DNA of 64,000 nucleotides from Vibrio hyugaensis (GTDB lineage Bacteria > Pseudomonadota > Gammaproteobacteria > Enterobacterales > Vibrionaceae). The translations under genes were made by a program, and so were the position numbers. The notes beneath the pieces are model-generated. The model was not told where the DNA came from and made no database searches. It saw only the letters and a list, made by a program, of their open reading frames with translations. Shown one piece after another: positions 18,016 through 28,078 of the stretch; the stretch's first letter is position 1; each line of letters starts with the position of its first letter. Location of the stretch: positions 310,001-374,000 of the forward strand of contig NZ_CP025794.1 of assembly GCF_002906655.1 (NCBI RefSeq). Reading direction: 5' to 3'.

Positions 18016-18822
18016 TTATCCCTCGCATTTTGCCAACGCTGTGTTGAAAGCGGTTAAGAAACCAGAATATTTGTCCAAAAAGCGGTTAGAGAAATACACG
18101 CCCATTGGTTTGGTTTCGAATACTTGAGAATAGAAGTAATCGCTTGGAAGAGAGGCTTGGCTTATTTCCGTGTGGAACACTCGTTCATCTTCCAGTGCGA
18201 CGTCAATTTCTCTTTGTTTTAAAAGCCTTAGTAAAACCTTAGCATCTCGTGGCTGCTTAACGACGTTGTATCCATTACGTTTCAGCCAAAACCATGTGCT
18301 TGAGCCAAATTCTGCCGAGAACTTAAGGTTCAACTTTGACAAATCATCAAGCTTAGGCTCTACACCGGGACCAAAATACCAACGCAAATTTTGCTCGGTA
18401 ATAGGAGCAGACAACGTTGCGTAGCTGTCGTGCTCTCTGGTTTTCGGCGAGACGAAAAAGCCGTGCTGTTGACCACTGTGTACGTGGAGCTGTGCGTCAG
18501 ACCATTCCGTCATGGTCAGTTGGTAAGGTTGTCCCATTTCGCCAAGCGCGCATTTGACGCGATTGAGCGCAAACCCATCCATGTTTTGATTCTGGTGAGT
18601 TTGGTATGGTGCCCATTTGTGGGTCGCAAGCAGTAATCGGTCGGGACCAATCCAAACTTGCGCCCATGCTTCAAACGAGAATAGGGCACCAAGCAAAATA
18701 AACAGCGATGAAACCAGCTTGGTTATTTTGCGGAAAAGACTCACCCCACAGCTGACCGCCGCCTCTTGAACAAGAATCGAGGTGGTGACGAGATGGGGTG
18801 AATGTACGCTTCTAAACATCAT
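18016..18822 (-). CDS. Periplasmic solute-binding-like protein inside the T6SS operon
   Basis: A family 3 solute-binding-like fold is suggested by LLATHKWAPYQTHQNQ near the mature N-terminus, a central hinge pattern and EIDVALEDERVFH. A signal peptide is visible (LFRKITKLVSSLFILLGAL, then an AWA cleavage site). The ORF from the ATG at 18822 puts about 26 residues before it, so a GTG start at 18744 (MSLFRK...) is plausible; neither start has a strong ribosome binding site. It begins 9 bases after the clpV stop and ends 3 bases before the FHA gene, so it is part of the operon. It is not one of the 13 core T6SS components, and its role here is unknown. Confidence 0.75.
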   Translation of the reverse strand: MMFRSVHSPHLVTTSILVQEAAVSCGVSLFRKITKLVSSLFILLGALFSFEAWAQVWIGPDRLLLATHKWAPYQTHQNQNMDGFALNRVKCALGEMGQPYQLTMTEWSDAQLHVHSGQQHGFFVSPKTREHDSYATLSAPITEQNLRWYFGPGVEPKLDDLSKLNLKFSAEFGSSTWFWLKRNGYNVVKQPRDAKVLLRLLKQREIDVALEDERVFHTEISQASLPSDYFYSQVFETKPMGVYFSNRFLDKYSGFLTAFNTALAKCEG

Positions 18823-18831
18823 GATTCGTTA

Positions 18832-21439
18832 CTACTGAATATCCAGTTCAAAGCCCTGTGGCGTCGACGCTGCGGTGACCGTCACTTGGCTAATCGGTTG
18901 TTGTGTGCTCAGGCGCGCGATGCACTCTTCTGCCAACTTCGGCATCAAAGAGCGGTTAATGATTTGCTCAACCGCGCGACCACCTGTCGTAGGGTCGGTG
19001 TTTTTGCTGACAACCAAATCCACAAAACCTGCATCCCACGTAAAGCTCGCTTGATACTGTTCTGCCAGTTTTTTTGCGAATGCGGTTTAGCGCGATTTCG
19101 GTGATCTTCGCCAACTCATCATCGTTGAGTGGGTAATAAGGCACGATGGTGGTACGTCCTAAGAATGCAGGTTTGAAGTAGCGTTGTAGATCGGGACGAA
19201 TCGCTTCAAGCAGTTCATCGTTGCTGATGCGTTCGGCGTTTTCATCACACACATCGCAAATCGCTTGGTCAGCTGCGTTAGAAGTCATGATGATTAAGGT
19301 GTTTTTGAAATCTACCGTGCGACCTTCGCTGTCTTTGATATGTCCTTTATCGAAGATTTGATAGAAGAGGTCATGTACGCCCGGATGTGCTTTTTCCATC
19401 TCATCCAAAAGCAAGACAGAGTAGGGATTGCGGCGAATCGCTTCGGTCAGTACACCACCTTCACCAAAGCCAACATAACCGGCAGGCGAACCAAGTAACA
19501 TTGAGATTTTGTGTTCTTCTTTAAACTCGGTCATGTTGATAACCGTGAGATCGTTGCTGCCTCCGTAAAGTTGCTCCGCGAGTGCCATGGCGGTTTCAGT
19601 CTTACCGACACCACTTGGACCACACATCAAGAACACACCGATTGGCTTGCGATTATCTGTTAAGCCAGCGCGTGAGATTCGAATCGCTTTTGCCAGTTCT
19701 TGCTTCGCCACGTTTTGACCGATAACGCGCTTATCTAGCTCTGATTCTAGTGACAATAGGCGAGCGATTTCATCACTCATCATGTTGCCGACGGGAATGC
19801 CTGTCCAACCGGAAATGACTTGAGCAATGGTCGCATCATCCACCATCGCATTAACTAACGGCTCTTCACCTTGAAGCTCACGTAATTGGTCGAAAAGGGC
19901 ATTCAACTGGTTTTGTTGAGCTTCGTCCGGCGCTTCACTTTCTGTGATGCTTTGTTGAAGCACTTTAATCTCATCAACCAATGTAATCTCTTGCTCCCAA
20001 CGCGTTTGGTAGGCAGCTAATTGAGATTGGTTAGTGGCGATTTCTTGCTTCAGTTCGGCAATTTCTTCTGCGCCAGTGCCGAACAAATCAAACTCTTTCT
20101 CTAAAGCTGACTGCTCGTTTTGCTGATAACGAATGGTTTGCTCTAACGCTTCAATCACTTCTGGTTTTGCGCCTTGAGTTAAAGCAATACGCGCACTGGC
20201 GGTATCGAGCAGGCTGATCGCTTTATCTGGCAATTGGCGAGAAGGTAAGTAGCGAATAGATAGGTTAACCGCCGCATCAATGGCGGATTCTGTAATAAAA
20301 GCGCCGTGGTGCTTTTGCAATGAAGCCGCAATGCCACGCAGCATTTGTTTGGCATCTTCCGCATTTGGCTCTTCTACAGTCACGACTTGGAAACGGCGAG
20401 TCAGAGCTGGATCTTTCTCAAAGTACTTTTTGTACTCTGCCCATGTTGTTGCGGCAATGGTTTTGAACTCACCACGCGCAAGAGCCGGTTTCAATAGGTT
20501 GGCAGCATCATTTTGTCCTGCTGCACCCCCAGCGCCGATAAGCGTATGTGCTTCATCAATAAATACAATGATTGGCACATCGCTGTTTTTCACTTCGTTG
20601 ATGACGTCTTTAAGGCGATTTTCAAATTCGCCTTTGACGCTTGCACCTGCTTGTAACAGCCCTAAATCAAGCGAATGGAGCTGAACGCCTTGCAGCGCAC
20701 TTGGTACTTCATCTGCTGCGATTCTCAGCGCTAAGCCTTCAACGACAGCGGTTTTACCCACGCCCGGCTCACCAACAAAAATAGGGTTGTTCTGGCGTTT
20801 ACGACAAAGAATATCGATGGCTTTTCTTACTTCAGAATTACGCCCAGAAATCGGGTCGATATTGCCTTCAATCGCTTGTTGAGTCAGGTTGATGGTGTAC
20901 TTGCTTAATGCGTCGTTCGCGCTTGCTGTGTTTGCTGCTGAACTTGCTTCACCTGTGCTTTTTTGCGTTGCTCGCTTAACTGGCGTTTTGTTGATTAAAC
21001 CTTGCAGGGACTCGGTCGACACGTTCTGTAGTGACTCGAGATTGTTGCTCGATACGCCCATGACGTTCTGTTGTAGCAGCGCTTGAACGAGATGCAAGCT
21101 GATGATTTCGCCATGACCATAGTTAACGGAGGCAATCATCCAAGCGTCTTTTAGAAGTTCAGTCAGTGCATGGCTGAGCGTTGGTTGGCTGTCTTGTACT
21201 TTTGGTAAGCTCTCGATGCGATTTGCTAGTTCACTGGCAAGTTGATCTTGGTTGATCTTCTGACTTTCAATCAGAGTTTTTAAGTGCATGTCTTGCTGAT
21301 TCAATAGCGTGAGCAGCCAATGTTCTGGCTCAATGGCAGCAACGCCTTGGTTCATAGCTGCACCCGCAGAAGCTTCCAATGCACGTTTTAATTCTGGCGA
21401 TAACTTGGCGACTAAATTTGTCAGCGTTACTTGTGTCAT
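18832..21439 (-). CDS. tssH: T6SS sheath-recycling ATPase TssH/ClpV, frameshifted near its 3' end
   Basis: A ClpV-type AAA+ ATPase that disassembles contracted TssBC sheath. It has an N-terminal Clp repeat domain (about residues 10-150) and a first AAA+ domain with FVGEPGVGKTAV and FIDEAHTLIG. A coiled middle region (about 415-530) and a second AAA+ domain with CGPSGVGKTETA follow. The frame is normal through RIRKK and then breaks at a run of seven A on the coding strand (plus-strand 19069-19075). The first frame stops at 18968 after about 28 unrelated residues. Removing one A restores the conserved end LAEQ..., which continues to the stop at 18832 (TGGRAVEQIINRSLMPKL). The result is either a homopolymer sequencing error or a real defect in the C-terminal subdomain of the second AAA+ domain. 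Confidence 0.9.
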
Positions 21440-21496
21440 AACCTTATCCTTGTCTTTTGCGCGATAACCTTCTTTGTCGTCGCGGTGTCCACCTAG

Positions 21497-22435
21497 CTAT
21501 TTCAGAAGAATCCGAATCCGCTCTGTAAGTTTACGTTCTGGGGCGAGGCAATCCACTTCACCCAATTTTGCGGCTTGATCTGGTTGAGCAGATAGCCTTG
21601 GTTTTTCGAGATACGCACGCTTAACGTTGAGATAAATAGAAATCGGCGTGGCGTCTCGTAAATAATGTTGAATGAGCTGGCGCATGTGGCTCGCCAACTG
21701 AGTATCTCTATGAATTTGATGCAGCTCTTTGCGGTTGGCAGGCTGGATACTCACCACCAAATGCTGGTTGTAAGTCATGCACGTTTTGCCAATGAGGAAA
21801 CCTTGCCCGATCCCGCTGTTGTAGTCGTCTTTCTGTCCCAAACGGGTAAGAGAACTTGCTGGTAACTGACGACGTTCATGGCTCTTAGTCGACACATCGA
21901 TTTGGTAAGGGAAGTAGTCGTTAAGGATCTGCTCTAACGTTTCTAAGTTACGATGCCCTTGAGCGAACAACAGTGAATACTGGAACAGCGCGCCGTGTTC
22001 GTGTTTCAGGTTCGCCAGTTGTTTGAGTAAATCGGTTTTTTCTTTCGCCAGCTCTTTCTGAACCAAGAGGTGAGGAGCGAGTTCTAGCTGCGCGGCAAGT
22101 TCAAAATGGCGTTGATTGAATACGTCTAAAAAGTCCTTCAGTGCATGATCATCGTTATGCAACGCAAACAACAATTCTTCATAGATGTAGTTGGGGATAA
22201 CCCCTTGTGCACCAGATAGTGCTTGCTGCGCAATGCGAACCTTGGCGCTGTGGTCACTGAACGAAAAGTATTGAATATCGTCGGCATCACCATGGGGCAT
22301 GGCTTCCGCTTTGAGCTCTAACTTCAGCTTGTGCCCAGACTGTTTTGCCATTTGCATCAGCAATCGCATTGCTTGAGCAAAGTCATACTCATGTGGGTTC
22401 GCTTTTAAATCGTTAATCAGTGACATCGACATCAT
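21497..22435 (-). CDS. tssG: T6SS baseplate protein TssG
   Basis: A 312-residue VasB/ImpH-type baseplate protein. The N-terminus AMRLLMQMAKQSGHK and the mid-section SGAQGVIPNYIYEELL (a variant of the usual GP..LP motif) are family-typical. TssG pairs with two TssF and one TssE to build the baseplate wedge. It follows tssF by 12 bases and precedes clpV by 57 bases. Confidence 0.92.
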   Translation of the reverse strand: MMSMSLINDLKANPHEYDFAQAMRLLMQMAKQSGHKLKLELKAEAMPHGDADDIQYFSFSDHSAKVRIAQQALSGAQGVIPNYIYEELLFALHNDDHALKDFLDVFNQRHFELAAQLELAPHLLVQKELAKEKTDLLKQLANLKHEHGALFQYSLLFAQGHRNLETLEQILNDYFPYQIDVSTKSHERRQLPASSLTRLGQKDDYNSGIGQGFLIGKTCMTYNQHLVVSIQPANRKELHQIHRDTQLASHMRQLIQHYLRDATPISIYLNVKRAYLEKPRLSAQPDQAAKLGEVDCLAPERKLTERIRILLK

Positions 22436-22447
22436 CTATCTTCCATG

Positions 22448-24199
22448 CTACATCGAGCGCTGGCTCCCGTGGATTTTTGGATAACGCCTCGCAATGCCAT
22501 CTTTGCCATAAAGACGAATTGTGAGCTGAATGTAGCGATCAAAACTACAGAACTGTTGGAAGAAGCGATTCAACACATCGGTGAAAGTCAGATAGTTACC
22601 AGAGGTATCGAGAGTGATTTCAATCTCTGTGCCCGGAGAGAAGACGTTCTTACCAAGAATACGCATCGATGAAACCTGCGAGCGCACTTTAACTGACTGA
22701 ATCATCTGAATTTCATCGCTTACTAACTGATTGCGGCTACACAATTGCAGCATTTGCTTAAGCTGTTGAGTAGGATCTTCAGAGTGCAGCAGAGACGAGA
22801 AGTTACTGTTCAGGAGCCCGATAAACTGCCAATGCATATTAGCGTCAGATTCACGTTCTATCGGAGCTGACGGTGGGTAGAGCGAATGAAAATCACCGGG
22901 TAAATCGATTGGCTCTAAACATGTCATCTCACCATTGATGGTGCATGCTTGTTTGCCATTGGTACAAAGAAGGCGAGTGCCATAGAGTTTGTTGAATTCG
23001 AGTTCTTGGTTGGCATTTAGGCTTATCGCCAATCGCAGTTCACCTGTGGAATCTTTTCGGCTTTGCCAGTAATCACAATGTGGGTCGCTTTGGTAACTGT
23101 CTTTAAACAGTGGCGTCAGCAGTTTTTGACCGCTCGACGTAATCTCAAACACATCCAAAATGTCGACCACTTGAATCTCATTATCGGTATGCGCATCGGC
23201 ATTAACAGGAATGGTAAGGCTGCGTTGGTCATAACTCGTTGGTTCGCCCGTCTGCTCGAAGAGGTTCACCGCAGGCACCACATTGAGCTTAAACACTTGG
23301 TTGTCGAAAAGACGGATAAACTCCATCGGTAAAGAGTGCATAAACAGGTTTAATACCACAGTGGAGCAATCATGTTGCTGACACGCTTCACCAAAGCCTT
23401 TAAGACGGAAGAACTGACGTTTCTCTTTGAAGAAGAAAAATTCGTTCATCAAATGGTAGCCAGAAAATTGATTGCCTTTTTGTGGCAGAAATTGAAACTG
23501 CTTATCGCTGATTCTGCTCTTGAGCTGATTGGCAGCTAAGACAGTGTGATTCTCACCATTGATGTCGGAAATCGATATTGCACGCGCTTCACTGAGCAGC
23601 AGTTCAACCAAGGAATCCGCATTGTTCTCGAAACCTTGAACGAAGAAGTCGAGATCTTCTAACGCTAATTGACTGAAATGCACATCATCATCGCCAGTAG
23701 ACAGAGTGAGCTGAATAACGGCGGTAGTTTGTTCACTGCCTTGTGGGCGATTGAAGTCAAAGGGCGCGCTGCTTGCCTTGGTGTCAATCAGTGCAAATGG
23801 TGTAGTTTTGAGTTCATCCGTTGTGGTGAACAAACATGTTTTGCCTTGAGACTCGGAAGAAAAGCGTGTGCCTTTGGGAAGCGTCGTGCTGTCGGTGGAA
23901 GGCGCGTCTGTGCTCATTTCTAGATACGCCACACTCGGTACCGTTTGAATGTAACTTGGGTAGAGTACGCCAAGTAATCCTTCGACAACTTCAGGGATTT
24001 GCTCAGATAGACGTTTTTCGACGTTGGCATTCAGTAGTGCCACACCATCCAATAAGCGAGCCAAACTTGGATCTTCGATTTGTCCCTGATGGATATTGAG
24101 GCGTTGTGCGTGTTCTGGATGTTCAGAACCAAATTGACCGAGGGCTCGACGGACAAAAGTCAGCTCTTGTTCGTAATAACGCAGTAGAGGATCACTCAT
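22448..24199 (-). CDS. tssF: T6SS baseplate protein TssF
   Basis: A 583-residue VasA/ImpG-type protein of normal length. The N-terminus DPLLRYYEQELTFVRRALGQF and the early motif PSLARLLDGVALLNANVEKR are strongly characteristic. The ATG lies 8 bases inside the end of tssE, so translation is coupled. It is a baseplate wedge component with TssE, TssG and TssK. Confidence 0.95.
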   Translation of the reverse strand: MSDPLLRYYEQELTFVRRALGQFGSEHPEHAQRLNIHQGQIEDPSLARLLDGVALLNANVEKRLSEQIPEVVEGLLGVLYPSYIQTVPSVAYLEMSTDAPSTDSTTLPKGTRFSSESQGKTCLFTTTDELKTTPFALIDTKASSAPFDFNRPQGSEQTTAVIQLTLSTGDDDVHFSQLALEDLDFFVQGFENNADSLVELLLSEARAISISDINGENHTVLAANQLKSRISDKQFQFLPQKGNQFSGYHLMNEFFFFKEKRQFFRLKGFGEACQQHDCSTVVLNLFMHSLPMEFIRLFDNQVFKLNVVPAVNLFEQTGEPTSYDQRSLTIPVNADAHTDNEIQVVDILDVFEITSSGQKLLTPLFKDSYQSDPHCDYWQSRKDSTGELRLAISLNANQELEFNKLYGTRLLCTNGKQACTINGEMTCLEPIDLPGDFHSLYPPSAPIERESDANMHWQFIGLLNSNFSSLLHSEDPTQQLKQMLQLCSRNQLVSDEIQMIQSVKVRSQVSSMRILGKNVFSPGTEIEITLDTSGNYLTFTDVLNRFFQQFCSFDRYIQLTIRLYGKDGIARRYPKIHGSQRSM

Positions 24200-24614
24200 A
24201 CAAATCCTCCTTCATGTTGGTGGTCATGTCGCTTAATGAAATCTTGGAATCAAAAATCAACTCTTTTTCGCCCTGTGCCGTTTTGGCTTTGGCGACAATA
24301 TTGAAAGCGATGGTGTTTTCTCCCGCTTTGCGCTCAACCAGTTCAACCATGACTTGGCTAAGGCGTGGCTCGAAATGTCGAATGTAGTTTTCTAGTTTGA
24401 GGGCTAATTGCTGGTGGTCGAGACTGGCACTCAACAGGTGCACATCCTCGATGCCAAAACGATAGTTAGAGCGCTGCACTTCGGTTAATCGATCATCAAT
24501 GCTCATCAGTGACGCTTCCGAATCAAACAGACGAGTGAGGTGATACTTGATGTCCTCGATATCATCTCGACGAGTCGTAGGGGCAGTTTGCACAAAGGTA
24601 CGCCAAAAACTCAT
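24192..24614 (-). CDS. tssE: T6SS baseplate protein TssE
   Basis: A 140-residue gp25-like protein. The N-terminal half has the conserved IKYHLTRLFDSEAS pattern. The C-terminal half contains IRHFEPRLSQVMVEL, corresponding to the EPR core that initiates sheath polymerisation in the phage gp25 family. It overlaps the preceding tssC-like gene by one base and tssF by 8 bases. Confidence 0.93.
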   Translation of the reverse strand: MSFWRTFVQTAPTTRRDDIEDIKYHLTRLFDSEASLMSIDDRLTEVQRSNYRFGIEDVHLLSASLDHQQLALKLENYIRHFEPRLSQVMVELVERKAGENTIAFNIVAKAKTAQGEKELIFDSKISLSDMTTNMKEDLYE

Positions 24615-26008
24615 TACGCCACCTCATCCAATTCTGTTGTCAGCACGACTTCGCCACTGAAATGGTCGTATTGATATTGCGGGACGATACGCAAAGTACA
24701 GACGAAATTGCCCGGATGATGGTCGGAATCGCACACGCTGATCTTTGCAAAACTTAATGGGTATTTTGATAGGGTTTCTTCGTTGGCGTACGCAACATTG
24801 CTAGAGAACTTTTCTATCCATTGAGAGAGGAACAACTCACACTCAGCAGCTGTTTTGAAGCTGCCAATCATCTCTCGCGCTTGTACTTTGAGATAATGCG
24901 CAATGCGGCAAGACATCAATGACGTTTGGATTTGAGTGAGAACTTTCTCGTTATCAGACTCGCTGTTGTGCCAAATCGAATTGTTACCATTGAAGTAGAA
25001 CTTGTCGCTCAAAGGACTCTTAGTAAGAGGGATAAAACCGCTGCGACTGTAGAAGGTCGACAGTTGTCCAAATAAAGTCACTTTGGTTTGTGGTTGAATC
25101 AGAAAATGGCTATCGCTTTGGCTTTGATTGACCACGGCACCTTGGTTGTTATCGTTCCAGCGAGATTTTAAGAAGCCAAACCAACTCACACGTTGATGTT
25201 CTCGCATAATGGTGGATACAAACGCAAAGCCCGCATTGCCCCAAAGTCCGTTTTGTTTCTCGTTGTAGATGAATCCCACTTTGGCGTTTTGATAACGTGT
25301 ACGCATGCACATTTCTGGCATCACTAAACCGACAAAACGCGCAGAGGACTTACTGCGTAAAGACTGCCACGATTGGTAATCAGGGCTGGCGAGGATCTTC
25401 TCGATTCGGTTGATGTCAGACAGCCAGTCTGCGCCGGATTCGACAAAGAAATCGCGATTCGGAGCAAATAGCATTGGACATAACGTGGCTTCACCCAAGC
25501 GGCTCAATAGTTCGACGGTGAATAAATCATCGTAGTCGGATTCGAAATCCATATCTGCCGCGATAGGTTGTGTGAACAGCAAGCAACCGAATGGATGTCC
25601 GCCTAAGGTGTTTAACTCTTGGTTGCCGATCTTGTTATACAGCTCAGACGTTTTGGTGCTGTAGGCTTGATTGACGTCGGAAGACACTTCTTCCCAACTC
25701 ATATTGAGCAGCTTGAGTTGAGTGCGTTGGTAATTAACGGGCAGGGTGGCTAAGCCTTGAAGCCCAAGCCAGTTGGTTTGCAGTGCCTCAAACTCTGGAT
25801 GATGCAATAACTCATCCATCTGTTTCGAGAGTTTATTGTCAATCTCTGCAATTAAGCGCGAAACATGAGTAATAAGCGCATCGGGATTGTCTAGCGCGGA
25901 GCGAGACACTTGAGACAGTAAAGAGAGCGCCTCTTGTAAAAAGTCGCTGTCTTTATCGTCTAGCTGTGTAAATTGGGTCTGCCAACCTGAGTGATAAATC
26001 TTACTCAT
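24614..26008 (-). CDS. Second TssC-like protein (TssC paralogue)
   Basis: A 464-residue divergent TssC-family protein. The ORF extends to 26074, but the ATG at 26008 has AAGGA at a good distance and gives MSKIYHSGWQTQF, so I chose it. Family features parallel those of the main TssC: IAEIDNKLSKQMDELLHHPEFEALQ near the start (seen in full up to the LQTNWLGLQGL block), LGGHPFGCLLF, and SCRIAHYLKVQAREM near the C-terminus. It lacks the C-terminal sheath segment as well conserved as in TssC. Some T6SS clusters carry a second TssC-like gene, and its role in sheath or baseplate assembly is not settled. It sits between tssC (68-base gap) and tssE. Confidence 0.85.
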   Translation of the reverse strand: MSKIYHSGWQTQFTQLDDKDSDFLQEALSLLSQVSRSALDNPDALITHVSRLIAEIDNKLSKQMDELLHHPEFEALQTNWLGLQGLATLPVNYQRTQLKLLNMSWEEVSSDVNQAYSTKTSELYNKIGNQELNTLGGHPFGCLLFTQPIAADMDFESDYDDLFTVELLSRLGEATLCPMLFAPNRDFFVESGADWLSDINRIEKILASPDYQSWQSLRSKSSARFVGLVMPEMCMRTRYQNAKVGFIYNEKQNGLWGNAGFAFVSTIMREHQRVSWFGFLKSRWNDNNQGAVVNQSQSDSHFLIQPQTKVTLFGQLSTFYSRSGFIPLTKSPLSDKFYFNGNNSIWHNSESDNEKVLTQIQTSLMSCRIAHYLKVQAREMIGSFKTAAECELFLSQWIEKFSSNVAYANEETLSKYPLSFAKISVCDSDHHPGNFVCTLRIVPQYQYDHFSGEVVLTTELDEVA

Positions 26009-26076
26009 ACTATCCTTGTGACCTAAATCGAATTGGCTCGGTCGAAGCATCCTACTTCGACCAAGCTTTATCATGC

Positions 26077-27555
26077 TTAACCTGGGATCTTCGCTACCAT
26101 GCGAACCGACGTAGTCAGTTCTTCAAGTTGTAGCCAAGGTCTTAGGTGAGCAACGGCTGAATACGCGCCCGGTTTACCCGGTTGTTCAACCACTTCAATG
26201 CGAGACTCTGCCAATGGCGTTTTCGCTCGTTGATCGTTACCAATTGCACCTGCGTTGGTGTATTGATCGATCCATAGTTGAAGTTCGCGTTGAATGTCTG
26301 GCGCTTCTAGGTTTGAACCTAACTTGTCGCGACCCATGACTTTCAAGTAGTGAGCGATGCGACCACTTGCCATGATGTAAGGAAGACGTGCTGAAATGGC
26401 TGCGTTTGCTGTTGCATCTGGATCTGTGTACGTTTTCGGTTGCTGTGTTGTTTGACCACCGATGAACACGCCGTAGTTTGAGTTCTTGTAGTGAACCAGT
26501 GGCAAGAAGCCTAGGTCACTTAACTCTTTCTCGCGTTCGTCGGTTAGGTTCACTTCTGTTGGACATTGCTGAACCAAGTCGCCAGCTTCGGTCTTGTACG
26601 TTAGGTTTGGTAGGTTTTCTACTTTACCTCCGTTATCCAGACCGCGAATCGCTGTACACCAACCGTACGCAGTGAACGCTTGCGTCATTTTCAGACCCAA
26701 CTCGTAAGCCGCATTTGACCAAACCAACTCATCGTTGCTAGATGGATTCGGATTGCCATCTTGGTCAGTGTTTAACTCTTCGTAGCTAAACAGTTTGGTG
26801 CCAAGACCTTTCTCACCGTAAGGAAGGCGAGCGAGTGTACGAGGTAGTGTTAGAGTTACGTAGCGCGCGTCGTCACTTTCACGGAACGAGTTCCATGCAG
26901 CATAAGCCGGAGAATCAAAACCAGCCGCAACAGGTTTGCCTTCTTCAAAGGTTGTGAAGTCATTGAACTCAAACATTTCTGCGTTTGCTGCGGCAATGAA
27001 CGGAGCGTGACACGCAGCGGCTACTTCACCCATGTAGCGTAGTAGGGCGACGTCTTCATCTTTTGCGCTGAACTCGTAGTCACCGATGAAGGTACCGTAT
27101 GGTTCACCACCTGCTGTGCCGTATTCGCCTTGGTATACCGCGTTAAACAGTGGGCTACGGTCGATGGCTGGCGCATCTTCAAATTGATCAAGCAGCTCGT
27201 CTTTGGTGTAGTCGACCATTTTGATTTTCAGTGAACGCCCTAGGTCGCTCTCTTTAACCAGTTTTTGCAGACCACGCCATGAGCCTTCTAGTTTTTGGAA
27301 GTCATTTTCTTGCATGACTTTCGATAGCTGTTTAGAAAGCTTTTTATCGATCTCTACGATGGCGTTTTCAATCGTTTTGGTGACGTTCTTGTCCCATGTT
27401 ACCGTGCCGCTTAGCGCTTGCTCTGCTAATACTGAGAACAGTTCTTTTGTTGTATCCGCTGGCGTTTTTGTGGTCGCTTCGATTGCACGATCCAGAAAGC
27501 TCAACGAAGCTTCAGCCGCTTCTGCTTGTGGTTGGTTTTCAACTTCCGTCGTCAT
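26077..27555 (-). CDS. tssC: T6SS contractile sheath large subunit TssC (VipB)
   Basis: A 492-residue sheath protein. Visible landmarks are IVEIDKKLSKQLSKVMQ, LEGSWRGLQKLV, GGEPYGTFIGDYEF and SGRIAHYLKVMGRDK, all typical of VipB/TssC. It polymerises with TssB into the contractile sheath around the Hcp tube. Its ATG overlaps the tssB stop by one base (TAATG), which fits the equimolar production needed for the heterodimer. Confidence 0.96.
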   Translation of the reverse strand: MTTEVENQPQAEAAEASLSFLDRAIEATTKTPADTTKELFSVLAEQALSGTVTWDKNVTKTIENAIVEIDKKLSKQLSKVMQENDFQKLEGSWRGLQKLVKESDLGRSLKIKMVDYTKDELLDQFEDAPAIDRSPLFNAVYQGEYGTAGGEPYGTFIGDYEFSAKDEDVALLRYMGEVAAACHAPFIAAANAEMFEFNDFTTFEEGKPVAAGFDSPAYAAWNSFRESDDARYVTLTLPRTLARLPYGEKGLGTKLFSYEELNTDQDGNPNPSSNDELVWSNAAYELGLKMTQAFTAYGWCTAIRGLDNGGKVENLPNLTYKTEAGDLVQQCPTEVNLTDEREKELSDLGFLPLVHYKNSNYGVFIGGQTTQQPKTYTDPDATANAAISARLPYIMASGRIAHYLKVMGRDKLGSNLEAPDIQRELQLWIDQYTNAGAIGNDQRAKTPLAESRIEVVEQPGKPGAYSAVAHLRPWLQLEELTTSVRMVAKIPG

Positions 27556-28058
27556 TATTCTGCTCCTTCTTTCTGGATGCCTAGCTCATCGGAAAGGGCG
27601 TTGATAGTGTCTGCACTTTGCAGAACTTCCTTGAGTAGCTTCTCTAGATCACGAGAACGGTCCGCTTTTGAAAGCAGTACTTTGAGTTGGTTACGAGTCT
27701 CAACAAGTTTCTTAAGCGGTTCAACTTGCTCAACGATTGCTTCAGGCTCGAAATCTTTCATTGATGAGAATTTCAGACTCGCTTCGATTTGGCTGTCGTC
27801 ATCAACCAAAACGTTGTCCACTTTGAGTGAAAGCTCTGGACCAACGCGCTTCATCACGGTATCGAAGTTGTCTTTGTCGACGTTGTAGAAGGTACGATCT
27901 TCCACGTTTTCTTTGTCTTGTCTGTGACCCGAGTAATCACCCACAACTCCCACTACAAAAGGGAGTTCTTTGGTTTCTACTGCGCCATTCGTCTCGACAT
28001 CGTAAGTAATACTTACACGGTTTTTGCTAACTCGCTTGTGCTGGGAGTTCAGTGCCAT
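27555..28058 (-). CDS. tssB: T6SS contractile sheath small subunit TssB (VipA)
   Basis: A 167-residue protein of normal length. The N-terminus HKRVSKNRVSITYDVETNG and the ELPFVVGVVGDYSGH segment are characteristic. The C-terminal helix (about 120-160) is the part that usually contacts ClpV and TssC. The ribosome binding site AAGGAGAT precedes the ATG by 7 bases. It lies 20 bases after hcp and is coupled to tssC. Confidence 0.96.
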   Translation of the reverse strand: MALNSQHKRVSKNRVSITYDVETNGAVETKELPFVVGVVGDYSGHRQDKENVEDRTFYNVDKDNFDTVMKRVGPELSLKVDNVLVDDDSQIEASLKFSSMKDFEPEAIVEQVEPLKKLVETRNQLKVLLSKADRSRDLEKLLKEVLQSADTINALSDELGIQKEGAE

Positions 28059-28078
28059 AATGGTATCTCCTTATTCCA

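Noticed and set aside
19069..19075. Programmed ribosomal frameshift in clpV
   Set aside because: The A run is slippery, but the conserved C-terminus needs loss of one base, no stimulatory structure is evident, and ClpV is not known to use frameshifting. An indel or sequencing error is simpler.
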